Below, piece after piece: positions 31,029 to 39,704 of a DNA stretch of 64,000 nucleotides. Source of the DNA: Onishia taeanensis. Lineage in GTDB: Bacteria > Pseudomonadota > Gammaproteobacteria > Pseudomonadales > Halomonadaceae. A program made the translations under genes and the position numbers. The number at the start of each line of letters is the position of its first letter. The first letter of the stretch is position 1. The notes under the pieces are model-generated. The model saw nothing but the letters and a program-made list of their open reading frames with translations. It was not told the DNA's origin and ran no database searches. The stretch lies in contig NZ_JABVXC010000015.1 of the NCBI RefSeq assembly GCF_013349955.1, positions 1 to 64,000 on the forward strand. The letters are read 5' to 3'.

Positions 31029-32416
31029 TGCAGTTTGTCTCCGAGCAGCCAGTCGAGGGTCGCATCGAGGCGGATATGAGGCAGCGCCCCCTGGCCACGA
31101 GGGGCTGGGCGGAAGGCGCGGAAGTCAAAGCCCTGGCGGGCCCAGAAGTCGGCATTGGGCAGCCGGGACGGCACCTCGCCGGGAAACACCAGCACCGATT
31201 CGTTATCCAGGGTGGTGCCGCGCAGCGCAGGGGTGGTGCGGCCCTGGTGCTCGACGCTATGGGCGCTAGTGGTGCGGATCGCCGCCAGCGAGAAGGCCTT
31301 GACCGGCACGTCGGCGAAGCGCAAATCCTTGAGCGGTTCGGCTAGCAGCGCCTCGAGCAGGCTTACCAGATGGGGATGCTGCTCCGGGGTGACGTGATCG
31401 GCCTTGGTCGCGGCGATGGCCAGGCGGTCGATGCGCGGCGTGAACAGCCGCGACAGCAGGCTGCGGCGGCCGTAGTCGAAACTCTTCATCAGGGTGCCGA
31501 GGGCGCGGGACAGGTCGGCGAAGCGATCCGGTCCGGCATTCAGGGCGCCGAGCACGTCGACCAGCACGATCTGGCGGTCGAAGCGCCGGAAGTGCTCCTG
31601 ATAGAAGGGCCTGACCACGTGGCGCTGGTAGTAGTCGAAACGCCGAGCCAGGGTCTGGTAGACGCTGTCTGCCGGCAGCGACTTGAGCCGGTCGCGATCC
31701 TCTTCGCCAAGGCCGGGTAGCGGAAAAAACTGCAGCACCGGGGCGCCGTCGAGCTCTCCCGGCAGCAGGAAACGACCGGGCTGCAGGTCGGCAAAGCCCG
31801 CTTCACGGGCAGCACGCAGCCCGGATGCATAGGCATCGGCTATTTCAGCAAGGCGCGCCTCATCGGCGGTGGCCGCCGGGTCGATATCGGCAAGCGACGC
31901 GCGCCAGTCGGCGAACAGGGCCGCGTACTCGCCATCATCGTGCGCCGGGCGAGAGGCGCTCCAGCTCAGGTAGTCGTGATCCAACAGCGGCAGGTCGAGC
32001 AGCCACTCGCCGGGGTAGTCGATCAGGTCCAGGGTCAGGGTCGCCGCACTCCGGGCCAGCAGGCCGCTGCGCTTGGGACGATAGCGAATCGCCAAGCGGA
32101 GCTCGCTGATGCCCCGCGTCGGGTCGGGCCAGCGCGGTGGCTCGGCATCCAGCGCTGCCATGGCCGGGTCGTAGGGGAAGCGCGGCACGCCAAGGTCCTG
32201 CTGGGCGACCCGCTGGGCGCCGAGCAGGCGGCCCTCACGGGCGGCGGGCAGCAGGTCGAGGCGTGCCTCGAGCCCTGCGTGTCGAAGCTGGTGGACCAGT
32301 GAGGTCAGAAAGGCCGTCTTGCCGGCACGAGACAAGCCGGTGACCGCCAGGCGCAGCTGGCGGTCGCGGCCGCGTTCGAGAAGGTCATGAAATTCGCGAG
32401 CCAGGGGCTGGCGCAT
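31025..32416 (-). CDS. ycjX: YcjX-family P-loop GTPase-like protein (DUF463)
   Basis: 463 residues from the ATG at 32416, close to E. coli YcjX (465). The longer frame upstream overlaps the MFS gene region and lacks family similarity. Walker A is TGLSRAGKT, and a DVLGALNAGPD segment follows a hydrophobic strand as in Walker B. It is the first gene of a coupled pair with ycjF (ATGA overlap). Members behave as stress-induced nucleotide-binding proteins that work near the membrane; the precise role is not established. Confidence 0.87.
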   Translation of the reverse strand: MRQPLAREFHDLLERGRDRQLRLAVTGLSRAGKTAFLTSLVHQLRHAGLEARLDLLPAAREGRLLGAQRVAQQDLGVPRFPYDPAMAALDAEPPRWPDPTRGISELRLAIRYRPKRSGLLARSAATLTLDLIDYPGEWLLDLPLLDHDYLSWSASRPAHDDGEYAALFADWRASLADIDPAATADEARLAEIADAYASGLRAAREAGFADLQPGRFLLPGELDGAPVLQFFPLPGLGEEDRDRLKSLPADSVYQTLARRFDYYQRHVVRPFYQEHFRRFDRQIVLVDVLGALNAGPDRFADLSRALGTLMKSFDYGRRSLLSRLFTPRIDRLAIAATKADHVTPEQHPHLVSLLEALLAEPLKDLRFADVPVKAFSLAAIRTTSAHSVEHQGRTTPALRGTTLDNESVLVFPGEVPSRLPNADFWARQGFDFRAFRPAPRGQGALPHIRLDATLDWLLGDKLQ

Positions 32417-32441
32417 GGAAGAGTTCCGTTCACCGTGGAGT

Positions 32442-33620
32442 TCAGCCCCCAATGTGCGGGCGCGCTGCCCGGCTGGCAAGTCTCTGCCAGACCAAGGCCA
32501 GGATTGGCAGCAGCGACAGCGGGATCAGTAGCGCATTCAGGAAGGCCCAGCCGAACTCGCTGACCAGCGGGCCGGCCAGAAGCGCGGTGGCGGCGACGGT
32601 GGAAAATACCAGGAATTCGTTGGCGGCCTGGGTGCGGGCCTTGTCGGCCGGGCGGTAGCTTTCGGTGAGCAGGCCGGTGGCGGGCAGGAAGGTGAAGTTC
32701 CAGCCCAGGCCCAGCAGCACCAGTCCGGTATAGAAGCCGCCGATGCTTTGAGTGACCTGGGCCACCATGGCACTGGCCACGAGCAACAGGCAGCCCAGCA
32801 CGATCATGCTTCGCGCCCCTAATCGGGCACTCAGATGGCCAGTGAAGAAAGACGGCAGGAACATCGCCAGCACGTGCCACTGAATGGTGGTGGCAATGTG
32901 AGCGAAGTCGTGGCCGGCGGCGGTCATGGCCAGTGGGGTGGCGGTCATGGCGACATTCATGACGCCATAGCCGATCGTCGCCGCCATTACGGCGACGATG
33001 AAGGCCGGTTGGCGCAGCACCTGGGCCAAGGGGCGCGGGGTGCCGGGCTCATGGGTCGTCTCGGGGGGCGGCAGGCGAACGATGGTGAGCACCAGCAGCG
33101 CCAGCACATAGAGGGCGCCAAGCCCTGCAAAACTCATCAGGAAGGGCGTTTCTCCCAATGCGCGACTGGTATTGGCAAGCCAAGGGCCCAGGAAAGCGGC
33201 CAGCACACCGCCGCCCATGACCAGGCCGATGGCACGATCACGCTGCTCTAGCGGCGCCACTTCAGTGGCGGCAAAGCGATATAGCTGACCGAAGCCAATA
33301 CCGATGCCGATCAGCCAGGTGGCGAGCATGAAGCGCCAGAAACTCTCGTTGACCAGTGCCTCACAGGCCACGGCGACGCCGACCAGCCCCACCAGATGGC
33401 CGAGCATGAAACCCCGCCGCCGACCGAGGCGCGCCATGATCAGCGAGGCCGGCACGGTCGCGCACATCAGCCCCAGCCACTGGGTGGCCACCGGCGCCGT
33501 TGACCAATTAGGACTCGGTGCCAGGCTGGCACCGATCATCGGCGACACCGGGATCAGCAGGCTGTTGCCGGTGATCAGCAGAGCCTGACATAGCGATAGC
33601 AGTAAGACGCTCAAGGGCAT
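32442..33620 (-). CDS. MFS transporter
   Basis: 392 residues with 12 predicted hydrophobic helices, as in the major facilitator superfamily; the loop between helices 2 and 3 is ARLGRRRGF. It is inner-membrane. The start lies within the last codons of the GlxA-type regulator gene (10-bp overlap), so the two are one unit and the regulator probably controls this exporter. The stop lies 25 bp before ycjX. Substrate unknown; drug or metabolite efflux is likely. Confidence 0.85.
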   Translation of the reverse strand: MPLSVLLLSLCQALLITGNSLLIPVSPMIGASLAPSPNWSTAPVATQWLGLMCATVPASLIMARLGRRRGFMLGHLVGLVGVAVACEALVNESFWRFMLATWLIGIGIGFGQLYRFAATEVAPLEQRDRAIGLVMGGGVLAAFLGPWLANTSRALGETPFLMSFAGLGALYVLALLVLTIVRLPPPETTHEPGTPRPLAQVLRQPAFIVAVMAATIGYGVMNVAMTATPLAMTAAGHDFAHIATTIQWHVLAMFLPSFFTGHLSARLGARSMIVLGCLLLVASAMVAQVTQSIGGFYTGLVLLGLGWNFTFLPATGLLTESYRPADKARTQAANEFLVFSTVAATALLAGPLVSEFGWAFLNALLIPLSLLPILALVWQRLASRAARPHIGG

Positions 33621-34639
33621 GAGAGGGAGTCCTCCAGATGGGAGAGGCTAGCGCCAAAGCGCTGACGATAGACCGACGGCGACACGCCGTAGCGGCGATG
33701 AAAGAGACGGCGCAACTTTTCGGCGCTGCCCAGCCGCCATTGGGCGGCAAGGCGCTCCAGCGACGGCGCGGGGCTGGCCGTGAGCAGTTGCTGGCGCGCC
33801 CCTTCGAGGCGCAGTTGCGTCAGATAGGCACCGGGAGAGGTATCGAGATGGTGCCTAAAAAGCCGCGATAGGTGGCGCGGGGTGACCGCCATCTGGGCCG
33901 CCATGCTCCCAAGGTCATGCGGTTCAGCGGGGTTGGCATGCAGCCGGTCCAGTAGCTCGCGCAGCGACCCGCTGGCGCGCTGCTGGTAGCGCAGTGCCTC
34001 GCTGAACTGGGCCTGGTCGCCCGGGCGGTGCAGAAACATCACCAGCTCGCGCGCCACCCGGCCGGCCAGCTCGCCGCCCTGGTCGGCCTCGACCAGCGAC
34101 AGGGCCAGGTCGATGCCGGCGGTGACCCCGGCGCTGGTATAGCGGCCCTGGTCTTGTACATAGAGGGCATCGGGTTCGACCTTTACCCGCGGGTAGGCCT
34201 GCGCCAGCGCCTCTGCATGTCGCCAGTGAGTCGTGGCTCGGCGTCCGTCCAGAAGGCCGGCCCTGGCCAGCAGGAAGGCCCCTGTGCAGATTGCGCCCAG
34301 GCGCCTGACCTTGGGGGCCATGTCGCGCAGCTTGTCGATATGCTGCTGTGCCTTGCATTGCGCGAAGACACCGCTGCCGCCGGCCACCAGCAGGGTGTCC
34401 GGCGCGCCCCTTGCCGTCAGGCCCGCCCAGTCGGTGTCGGCCATTATTGTCAGACCACCGTTGGTGATCAGCGGGCCGCTGGCGCGGGCCACCAGCTCGA
34501 GGGTATAGAGGGGGCGGCCTGCGCATTCGTTGGCGCTGGCGAAGACCTGCCAGGGGCCGCAGACATCGAGTACCTGGCAGTCCGGGTAGGCCAGCAGCGT
34601 GATGCGGCGTGATGGGGTGGGCGACGAAGGGGATGACAT
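33611..34639 (-). CDS. GlxA-type AraC-family transcriptional regulator
   Basis: 342 residues. An N-terminal DJ-1/PfpI-like domain (residues about 12-190) contains the nucleophile-elbow-like CTGAFLLARAGLLDGRRAT. The C-terminal AraC/XylS domain has two helix-turn-helix motifs (AAQMAVTPRHLSRLFRHH and AQWRLGSAEKLRRLFHRRYG). GGAG precedes the ATG. It is cotranscribed and overlapping with an MFS gene. The ligand is unknown. Confidence 0.88.
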   Translation of the reverse strand: MSSPSSPTPSRRITLLAYPDCQVLDVCGPWQVFASANECAGRPLYTLELVARASGPLITNGGLTIMADTDWAGLTARGAPDTLLVAGGSGVFAQCKAQQHIDKLRDMAPKVRRLGAICTGAFLLARAGLLDGRRATTHWRHAEALAQAYPRVKVEPDALYVQDQGRYTSAGVTAGIDLALSLVEADQGGELAGRVARELVMFLHRPGDQAQFSEALRYQQRASGSLRELLDRLHANPAEPHDLGSMAAQMAVTPRHLSRLFRHHLDTSPGAYLTQLRLEGARQQLLTASPAPSLERLAAQWRLGSAEKLRRLFHRRYGVSPSVYRQRFGASLSHLEDSLSCP

Positions 34640-34739
34640 CCAAGCACTCCAGGACGGGGAATGTCTTGAGTCTGGCGCCCGGGCTGAATGTCCACAACGA
34701 CCAATATCCCACCGATAAGGACATTGCTCTCCAAAACGA

Positions 34740-34767
34740 CGACGCCCTGCCGGTTGGCAGGGCGTCG
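34740..34767 (-). terminator. Terminator of the symporter gene
   Basis: A perfect 12-bp stem (34740-34751 with 34756-34767) with a GGTT loop. In the minus direction it is followed by a short T run. It lies about 100 bp past the symporter stop. Confidence 0.75.
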
Positions 34768-34770
34768 AGC

Positions 34771-34847
34771 GAGTACTTCGTCAGGACTTGGTGCTTATGC
34801 AGCACTTGATCAGTACTTAAGTCAGCACTCAGGTAAGCGCTTGATCA
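34771..34847. repeat. About 12-bp degenerate tandem repeat
   Basis: Units of 11-12 bp with the form AGYRCTTRRTC recur six times with one 6-bp gap, for example 34801-34811, 34812-34823, 34824-34835 and 34836-34847. The copies are clearly related but not identical. The array lies just past the end of the symporter gene. Confidence 0.6.
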
Positions 34848-34866
34848 TCGCCTGGTCCGTTATCGG

Positions 34867-36462
34867 CTAGCCGGCAAAGGTGGCATAGATGGCGATCACC
34901 AGGATCACCAGCACGATGCCGGCGGGCACGGCGCCTTTCCAGGGCGTCAGGTCGACGGCCTGGCTATCTTCCTGCACCCAGTCGGTTTCACGAGGGCGCA
35001 GCTTGCCGATGATCAGCATGACCGCTACCAGTAGCACGAAGACCGCACCCACGAAGTGGAACTCATGCATGATGGTCGGCAGCTTGTTGAACGGCGGCAC
35101 GAAGTAGCCGGCGAAGATCAGCAGACAGCCACCGATCAGGGCGACCTTGGCGGCCAGCGGCGGTACGCGCTTGGTCAGCAGGCCGACGACCACCACGGCA
35201 AGGATCGGGATGAAGTAGATGGCATTCATCTTCTGCAGGTAGCCGAACAGGCTTTCCTGACCGGCCAGCAGCGGGGCGATGGTCATCGAGACGAAGGCCA
35301 TGACCCAGCCGAACACCTTGCCGCAGTTGACCACCTGGCCTTCAGTCGCGTCCTTCTTGAACACGCCCTTGTAGATGCCCAGGCTGAAGATGGTGGTGGT
35401 ACTGTTCAGCGCCGAGTTGAAGGACGACAGGATGGCGCCGACCATGACAGCGGCGAAGAAGCCGGTGAGATAGGGCGGCAGCACGTCGAATACCAGGCGA
35501 CCGTAAGCTTCATCCGCCGCTACACCCTGATCGGCGTAGAGGTGATAGGCGATGATGCCTGGCAGCACCAGATAGAGCGGCCCCAGCAGCTTGAAGAAGC
35601 CGGTCAGCAGCACGCCCTTCTGGCCTTCGGCGAGGTTCTTGGCGGCAAAGGTGCGCTGAATGATCTGCTGGTTGGTGGTCCAGTAGAAGACGTTGATCAG
35701 GAAGACACCGGTGAACAGGGTAAAGAAGGGAACCTGCTGCTCCGAACCGCCGATCGAGTTGAGCTTTTCCGGGTTGGTCTCCTTGAGGATCTCCCAGCCG
35801 GCGAGCACGCCACCATCGGCGCTGACGGCCTGCAGGCCGAAATACACGATCACGAAACCGCCGACCAGCAGGCCGATACCGTTGAGGGTATCGGACACGG
35901 CGACGGTGCGCAGGCCGCCAAACAGGGCGTAAACCGAGCCGATCAGGCCCACGACCCACACGGTCAGCCACAGCAGAGTCGTGCTGGACTCGATGCCGGT
36001 CAGCCCTGACAGGTCGAGCATGCCCTGCAGGCCGATGGCCCCGGAATAAAGAATGATCGGCAGCAGGATCACGGCATAGGCGATCAAGAAGATCACGTTG
36101 GTGATCAGTTGCGTGCCGGCATCGAAGCGGATCGACAGCAGCTGGGGCAGGGTGGCAATGCCACTCTTGAGAAAGCGTGGCAGGAAGAACAACGCCAGCG
36201 CCACCAGGGCGATGACCGCCACGACCTCCCAGGCCATCACGGAGAGACCATCGCTGAAGGCCGCCCCGTTGAGCCCCACCATCTGCTCGGTGGACAGGTT
36301 GGTCATCAGCAGTGAGCCGGCGATCAGCGGAAAGGTCAGCGAACGGCCGGCGAGGAAATAGCCTTGGGTACTTTTATGGTCGTCGCGCCGGGTGATCCGC
36401 CAGGTGATGAAGGCGACCAGACCGGTAAAGAACACGAACGACGCCAGGGTCAGGGCATGCAC
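34867..36462 (-). CDS. Sodium/solute symporter, SSS family (YidK-like)
   Basis: 531 residues from the GTG at 36462, with an AAGGA about 10 bp upstream. A 20-residue longer frame exists, but its N terminus is basic, Cys-containing and unlike the family. About 14 membrane helices. The start [13 protein letters not shown] and GYFLAGRSL resemble E. coli YidK, and IGGSEQQ...[13 protein letters not shown] is the conserved SSS core. It imports a solute, probably a sugar or sugar acid, driven by Na+ at the inner membrane. There is no sugar gene beside it, so the substrate is unknown. Confidence 0.87.
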   Translation of the reverse strand: MHALTLASFVFFTGLVAFITWRITRRDDHKSTQGYFLAGRSLTFPLIAGSLLMTNLSTEQMVGLNGAAFSDGLSVMAWEVVAVIALVALALFFLPRFLKSGIATLPQLLSIRFDAGTQLITNVIFLIAYAVILLPIILYSGAIGLQGMLDLSGLTGIESSTTLLWLTVWVVGLIGSVYALFGGLRTVAVSDTLNGIGLLVGGFVIVYFGLQAVSADGGVLAGWEILKETNPEKLNSIGGSEQQVPFFTLFTGVFLINVFYWTTNQQIIQRTFAAKNLAEGQKGVLLTGFFKLLGPLYLVLPGIIAYHLYADQGVAADEAYGRLVFDVLPPYLTGFFAAVMVGAILSSFNSALNSTTTIFSLGIYKGVFKKDATEGQVVNCGKVFGWVMAFVSMTIAPLLAGQESLFGYLQKMNAIYFIPILAVVVVGLLTKRVPPLAAKVALIGGCLLIFAGYFVPPFNKLPTIMHEFHFVGAVFVLLVAVMLIIGKLRPRETDWVQEDSQAVDLTPWKGAVPAGIVLVILVIAIYATFAG

Positions 36463-37104
36463 GGTGGAATAATCCTTAAACTGCGGGCAAAAGCGGCACC
36501 TTCGGCGTTTTTTTGCCAAGGAATGGAGTAACTTTACTAGCGTGGGAGGTGATGCTAGGGAGCCTTAGACTAAAGCTCTATGCATCTTTCGTCTAATGCC
36601 CGCCATGACGGCTAAGTTTGCCAGCATCGTCGGCCTTTGTATGCGCCATCCTGGCTCGTCAGCCTAGTGTTTATGGCCAATTTTGCCGCCCTTTTTCGTC
36701 GCTACTTTGTGTCGCTACTTTGTGTCGCTACTTTGTGTCGCCCGGGTTCCAGGTACGCTCGTTAGGCGCGGTCCTTGAGTGCGATCTTCAAGATCGGCTT
36801 GTGATCAACGTTCGATATTTCAGTCACCCGCGAGGGGCGGGTCGGTGGCGACGCTGATGACGTGCGCTGGTCAGCCCCTCCAGACAGGTGACGAGGCCCA
36901 GGTATGCAGCACCAGCGTCAGGGCTGGCAAGAGTTCATGCGGTGACATCGGGCGGCCGGTTGAGCATACCTGTTGAGCATGGTTTGGGGCGGGCCGGAGA
37001 GTCGGCTAGGATGGAAACAGCAATCCCATCATATCAAGGTGTCTCAGTCGCCGGCACCGCGGCCGGTATTCGCCCTGATCACCATAGACGCGGAGGAAAG
37101 GATC
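36463..37104. other. Gene-free stretch with tandem repeats and a palindrome
   Basis: 642 bp between the symporter and the DUF924 gene. It holds a 13-bp tandem repeat (36698-36741) and a perfect 15-bp palindrome, CGATCTT-C-AAGATCG (36782-36796), which could be an operator. The open frames here lack recognisable products. Confidence 0.6.
36698..36741. repeat. Perfect 13-bp tandem repeat
   Basis: Three identical copies of GTCGCTACTTTGT (36698-36710, 36711-36723, 36724-36736) plus 5 bp of a fourth. The exact identity suggests a recent expansion. Confidence 0.92.
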
Positions 37105-37653
37105 ATGGCCGACGCCGGCCCCGGAGCGGTAATCGACTTCTGGTTCGAGGAGTTGACCCCCAAGCAGTGGTTCGCCAAGGACGAGGCCTTGGATGCCTTG
37201 ATCGCGACGCGCTTCGAGTCGGCCTGGGGCGCTGCCTGTCGCGCCGAGCTATGGACCTGGCGGGCGACACCGCAAGGGCGCCTGGCCGAGATCCTGGTGC
37301 TGGATCAATTTTCGCGCAATATGCATCGTGATCATCCGATGGCCTTCGCTCAGGATGCACTGGCACTGGTGCTGGCTCAGGAGGCGGTGGCTCAGGGCGC
37401 TGATCAGGCGCTGACGACTCGCCAGCGGCCCTTCCTCTACATGCCCTATATGCACAGCGAATCCCTGCTCGTGCATGAAGAAGCGCTGCGGCTCTTCGAT
37501 CAGCCGGGGCTTGAGGAAAATCTGCGCTTCGAGCATCGCCATCGCGACATCCTCTTGCGCTTCGGGCGCTACCCACACCGCAATGCCATCCTGGGGCGGG
37601 ATTCCAGCGCCGAGGAGCTGACCTTTCTGGAGCAGCCTGGCTCAGGGTTCTGA
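37105..37653 (+). CDS. DUF924-family protein
   Basis: 182 residues from the ATG at 37105, which has GAGGAAAG upstream; the frame extends further upstream but without family similarity. Conserved DUF924 marks are IDFWFEEL at the N terminus, the RIxEIL/VLDQFSRNMHRD segment, and LYMPYMHSESL with FEHRHRDIL...GRYPHRNAILGR at the C terminus. All-alpha, TPR-like fold; cytoplasmic. Function is not known. Confidence 0.88.
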   Translation: MADAGPGAVIDFWFEELTPKQWFAKDEALDALIATRFESAWGAACRAELWTWRATPQGRLAEILVLDQFSRNMHRDHPMAFAQDALALVLAQEAVAQGADQALTTRQRPFLYMPYMHSESLLVHEEALRLFDQPGLEENLRFEHRHRDILLRFGRYPHRNAILGRDSSAEELTFLEQPGSGF

Positions 37654-37674
37654 GCCCTTGGCAGCGAGCATTGC

Positions 37675-37695
37675 GCTGCCCGCTGCCCGCTGCCC
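37675..37695. repeat. 7-bp tandem repeat
   Basis: Three identical copies of GCTGCCC (37675-37681, 37682-37688, 37689-37695), just after the DUF924 gene stop. Confidence 0.85.
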
Positions 37696-37868
37696 GGTGC
37701 CGAGTGGTTCTTTGGGCGGCAAGGCCTACCCGTGAGGATGCTTGGGTAAGGGCGCATTTCAGGCGTCTCGCTTTGCGAGCACTGTGTCACGGACTGTGTA
37801 TAAGTACCGGTTATCAGTAGTATTTTATAAGCACCGTTCCGTGGGGGCTGTTATACCGGTACGGAGTG

Positions 37869-37952
37869 GTAAGTACGGTGTGGTACGTATGGTGCGGTAA
37901 GTACGGTGTGATACGTATGGTGTGATACGTATGGTGTGATAAGTATGGTGTC
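37869..37952. repeat. 14-bp tandem repeat, six copies
   Basis: Six consecutive 14-bp units of the form RTAMGTAYGGTGYG: 37869-37882, 37883-37896, 37897-37910, 37911-37924, 37925-37938 and 37939-37952. Units 4 and 5 are identical. A diverged partial copy precedes the array. It ends 70 bp upstream of the glsB-like gene and so lies in its promoter region. Confidence 0.92.
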
Positions 37953-38021
37953 AGCGTCGCCCTCTAACAGGCGCTATCTGCAGGTAGTCAGGCAACACCT
38001 CACAGCAAAGGAGAGCATTCT

Positions 38022-38264
38022 ATGGGCATCATTGCGTGGTTGATCATCGGCGGTCTGGCCGGCTGGATTGCCGGTAACATCATGCGGGGCGGCGGTTTCG
38101 GCGTGCTGGGTAATATCGGGGTCGGCGTGGTCGGTGCCTTGGTGGGCGGCTTCATGTTCAGCCTGCTGGGTCTATCCGCGGGCGGTTTCATCGGCTCGCT
38201 GGTCACAGCAACGGTGGGCGCCGTGGTTCTGCTCTGGATCATTTCCAAGGTCAAGAGTGGCTGA
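38022..38264 (+). CDS. GlsB/YeaQ/YmgE-family stress membrane protein
   Basis: 80 residues, three hydrophobic segments rich in glycine, as in the transglycosylase-associated (YeaQ/YmgE) family: IIAWLIIGGLAGWIAG, GVVGALVGGFMFSLLG and a C-terminal helix. Inner membrane. Members are induced by stress and at low pH or high osmolarity in other bacteria. A strong AAAGGAGA precedes the ATG. It stands alone and ends in a strong terminator. Confidence 0.9.
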   Translation: MGIIAWLIIGGLAGWIAGNIMRGGGFGVLGNIGVGVVGALVGGFMFSLLGLSAGGFIGSLVTATVGAVVLLWIISKVKSG

Positions 38265-38305
38265 CGCCAGCGCCTTGCCTTAGCGCTTTATCGGCAGTCT
38301 ACAAA

Positions 38306-38335
38306 AAACCGCCCGGCCATTTGGCCGGGCGGTTT
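38306..38335. terminator. Bidirectional terminator between glsB-like gene and gabT
   Basis: A 13-bp stem (38306-38318 with 38323-38335) with a 4-nt loop, A-rich before and T-rich after. It serves both convergent genes. Confidence 0.9.
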
Positions 38336-38376
38336 CGTTGCAAGGCTTGTGCAGCCGCGTCATTCGCAGATGGCGA

Positions 38377-39675
38377 TCAGGCGGTAGCGGCGCTCTTGCT
38401 GCCGACCAGTTCCTTGAGACTCTCTTCGATGATGGCCAAGCCTTCTTCCAGCACTTCGTCCTCGATGGTGACCGGCATCAAGAAGCGAATGGTGTTGCCG
38501 TAAAGACCGCAGGACAGCAGGATCAGTCCCTTCTCGCGCGCCTTCTTGCAAAGCGCACCGGCCAGGTCGGCATCCGGCGTGTGGTTGGCCTTGTCGGTCA
38601 CCAGATCGATGGCGGCCATGGCGCCCATGTTGCGACCGTTGTCGACACAGTCGAAGTCCTGCTGCCATTGCGCGAAGCGCTTGGCTAGCTTGTCACCCAG
38701 CGCCTGGCTCTTGCCGAGGATGTTTTCTTCCTCGAAGACGTCCAGCACCGCCAGGGTCGCCGCACAGGAAACCGGGCTGCCGGTGTAGGTGCCGCCCAGC
38801 GAGTTGGGGCCGCAGGCATCCATGACCTTGTCGGTACCGACGACGGCGGAGATCGGCATGCCATCGGCCATGCTCTTGGCCATGGTGATGATGTCGGGCT
38901 CGACGCCGCTGTGCTCGATGGCGAACAGCTTGCCGGTACGACCGAAGCCGGACTGCACTTCGTCGATGATCATCAGCATGCCGTGCTCGTCGCAGATCTC
39001 ACGGATCGCCTTGAGGAAGCTGGTCGGCGCCGGGTAGAAACCACCCTCGCCGAGCACCGGTTCCAGCACGATGGCGGCGGTGTCCTTGGGGTTGGCATCG
39101 GTCTTCAGCGCCATCTTCAGGCCGCGCAGGGCTTCATCTTCGCTGACGCCGTGATACGGCACCGGGTAGGGCGCGCGGAAGACGTTGCCCGGCATGCTGC
39201 CGAAATCGGTGGCGTAGGGCGCGACCTTGCCGTTCATGGCCATGGTCATGAAGGTACGGCCGTGGTAGCCGCCGTCGAAGCAGATGACGTTGTTCTTGCC
39301 AGTGGCACCGCGAGCGATCTTGACCGCGTTTTCCAGTGCCTCGGCACCGGAGTTGGCCAGCATGACCTTGCCATGACCGCGCACCGGCGTGACCTGGCTG
39401 AGCTTCTCGGCGACCTTCACGTAGCCTTCATAGGGCATCACGGTCTGGCAGGTGTGCATCACGCGGTCGAGTTGGTCCTTGACGGCCTGCACGACCTTGG
39501 GATGGCGATGACCGATATTGAGTACGCCGATGCCGCCGGCGAAGTCGATGATGCGGTTGCCATCGGCATCCCAGATCAGGGCATTCTCGGCGCGGTCGGC
39601 AAACTGAGTGGCCGGGCTAGCGGCGCCGTTGGCTACGTAGCGCTGCTTGAGTTCGTTGAGTTGGGCGTTATTCAT
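38377..39675 (-). CDS. gabT: 4-aminobutyrate aminotransferase
   Basis: 432 residues from ATG 39675, with AGGAGA upstream; a TTG codon just before it is not needed. It transfers the amino group of GABA to 2-oxoglutarate, giving succinate semialdehyde and glutamate. PLP is bound at K267 in TMAKSMADG, and the cofactor-contact GSPVSCAAT and IIDEVQSGFGRTG are present. It is next to gabD, 29 bp downstream of it on the message, which completes the shunt to succinate. Confidence 0.95.
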   Translation of the reverse strand: MNNAQLNELKQRYVANGAASPATQFADRAENALIWDADGNRIIDFAGGIGVLNIGHRHPKVVQAVKDQLDRVMHTCQTVMPYEGYVKVAEKLSQVTPVRGHGKVMLANSGAEALENAVKIARGATGKNNVICFDGGYHGRTFMTMAMNGKVAPYATDFGSMPGNVFRAPYPVPYHGVSEDEALRGLKMALKTDANPKDTAAIVLEPVLGEGGFYPAPTSFLKAIREICDEHGMLMIIDEVQSGFGRTGKLFAIEHSGVEPDIITMAKSMADGMPISAVVGTDKVMDACGPNSLGGTYTGSPVSCAATLAVLDVFEEENILGKSQALGDKLAKRFAQWQQDFDCVDNGRNMGAMAAIDLVTDKANHTPDADLAGALCKKAREKGLILLSCGLYGNTIRFLMPVTIEDEVLEEGLAIIEESLKELVGSKSAATA

Positions 39676-39704
39676 CAATCTCTCCTGTCAGAGTCACCTG
39701 GCGC

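Larger units (their letters stand above)
37654..38021. other. Intergenic repeat-rich stretch before glsB-like gene
   Basis: 368 bp holding a 7-bp and a 14-bp tandem array (separate entries) and an inverted GTACCGGT pair (37804-37811 and 37855-37862). No gene is seen. Confidence 0.6.

Noticed and set aside
36618..36857. 79-residue frame in the gap before DUF924
   Set aside because: It spans the 13-bp tandem repeat and has no homology-like features or Shine-Dalgarno.
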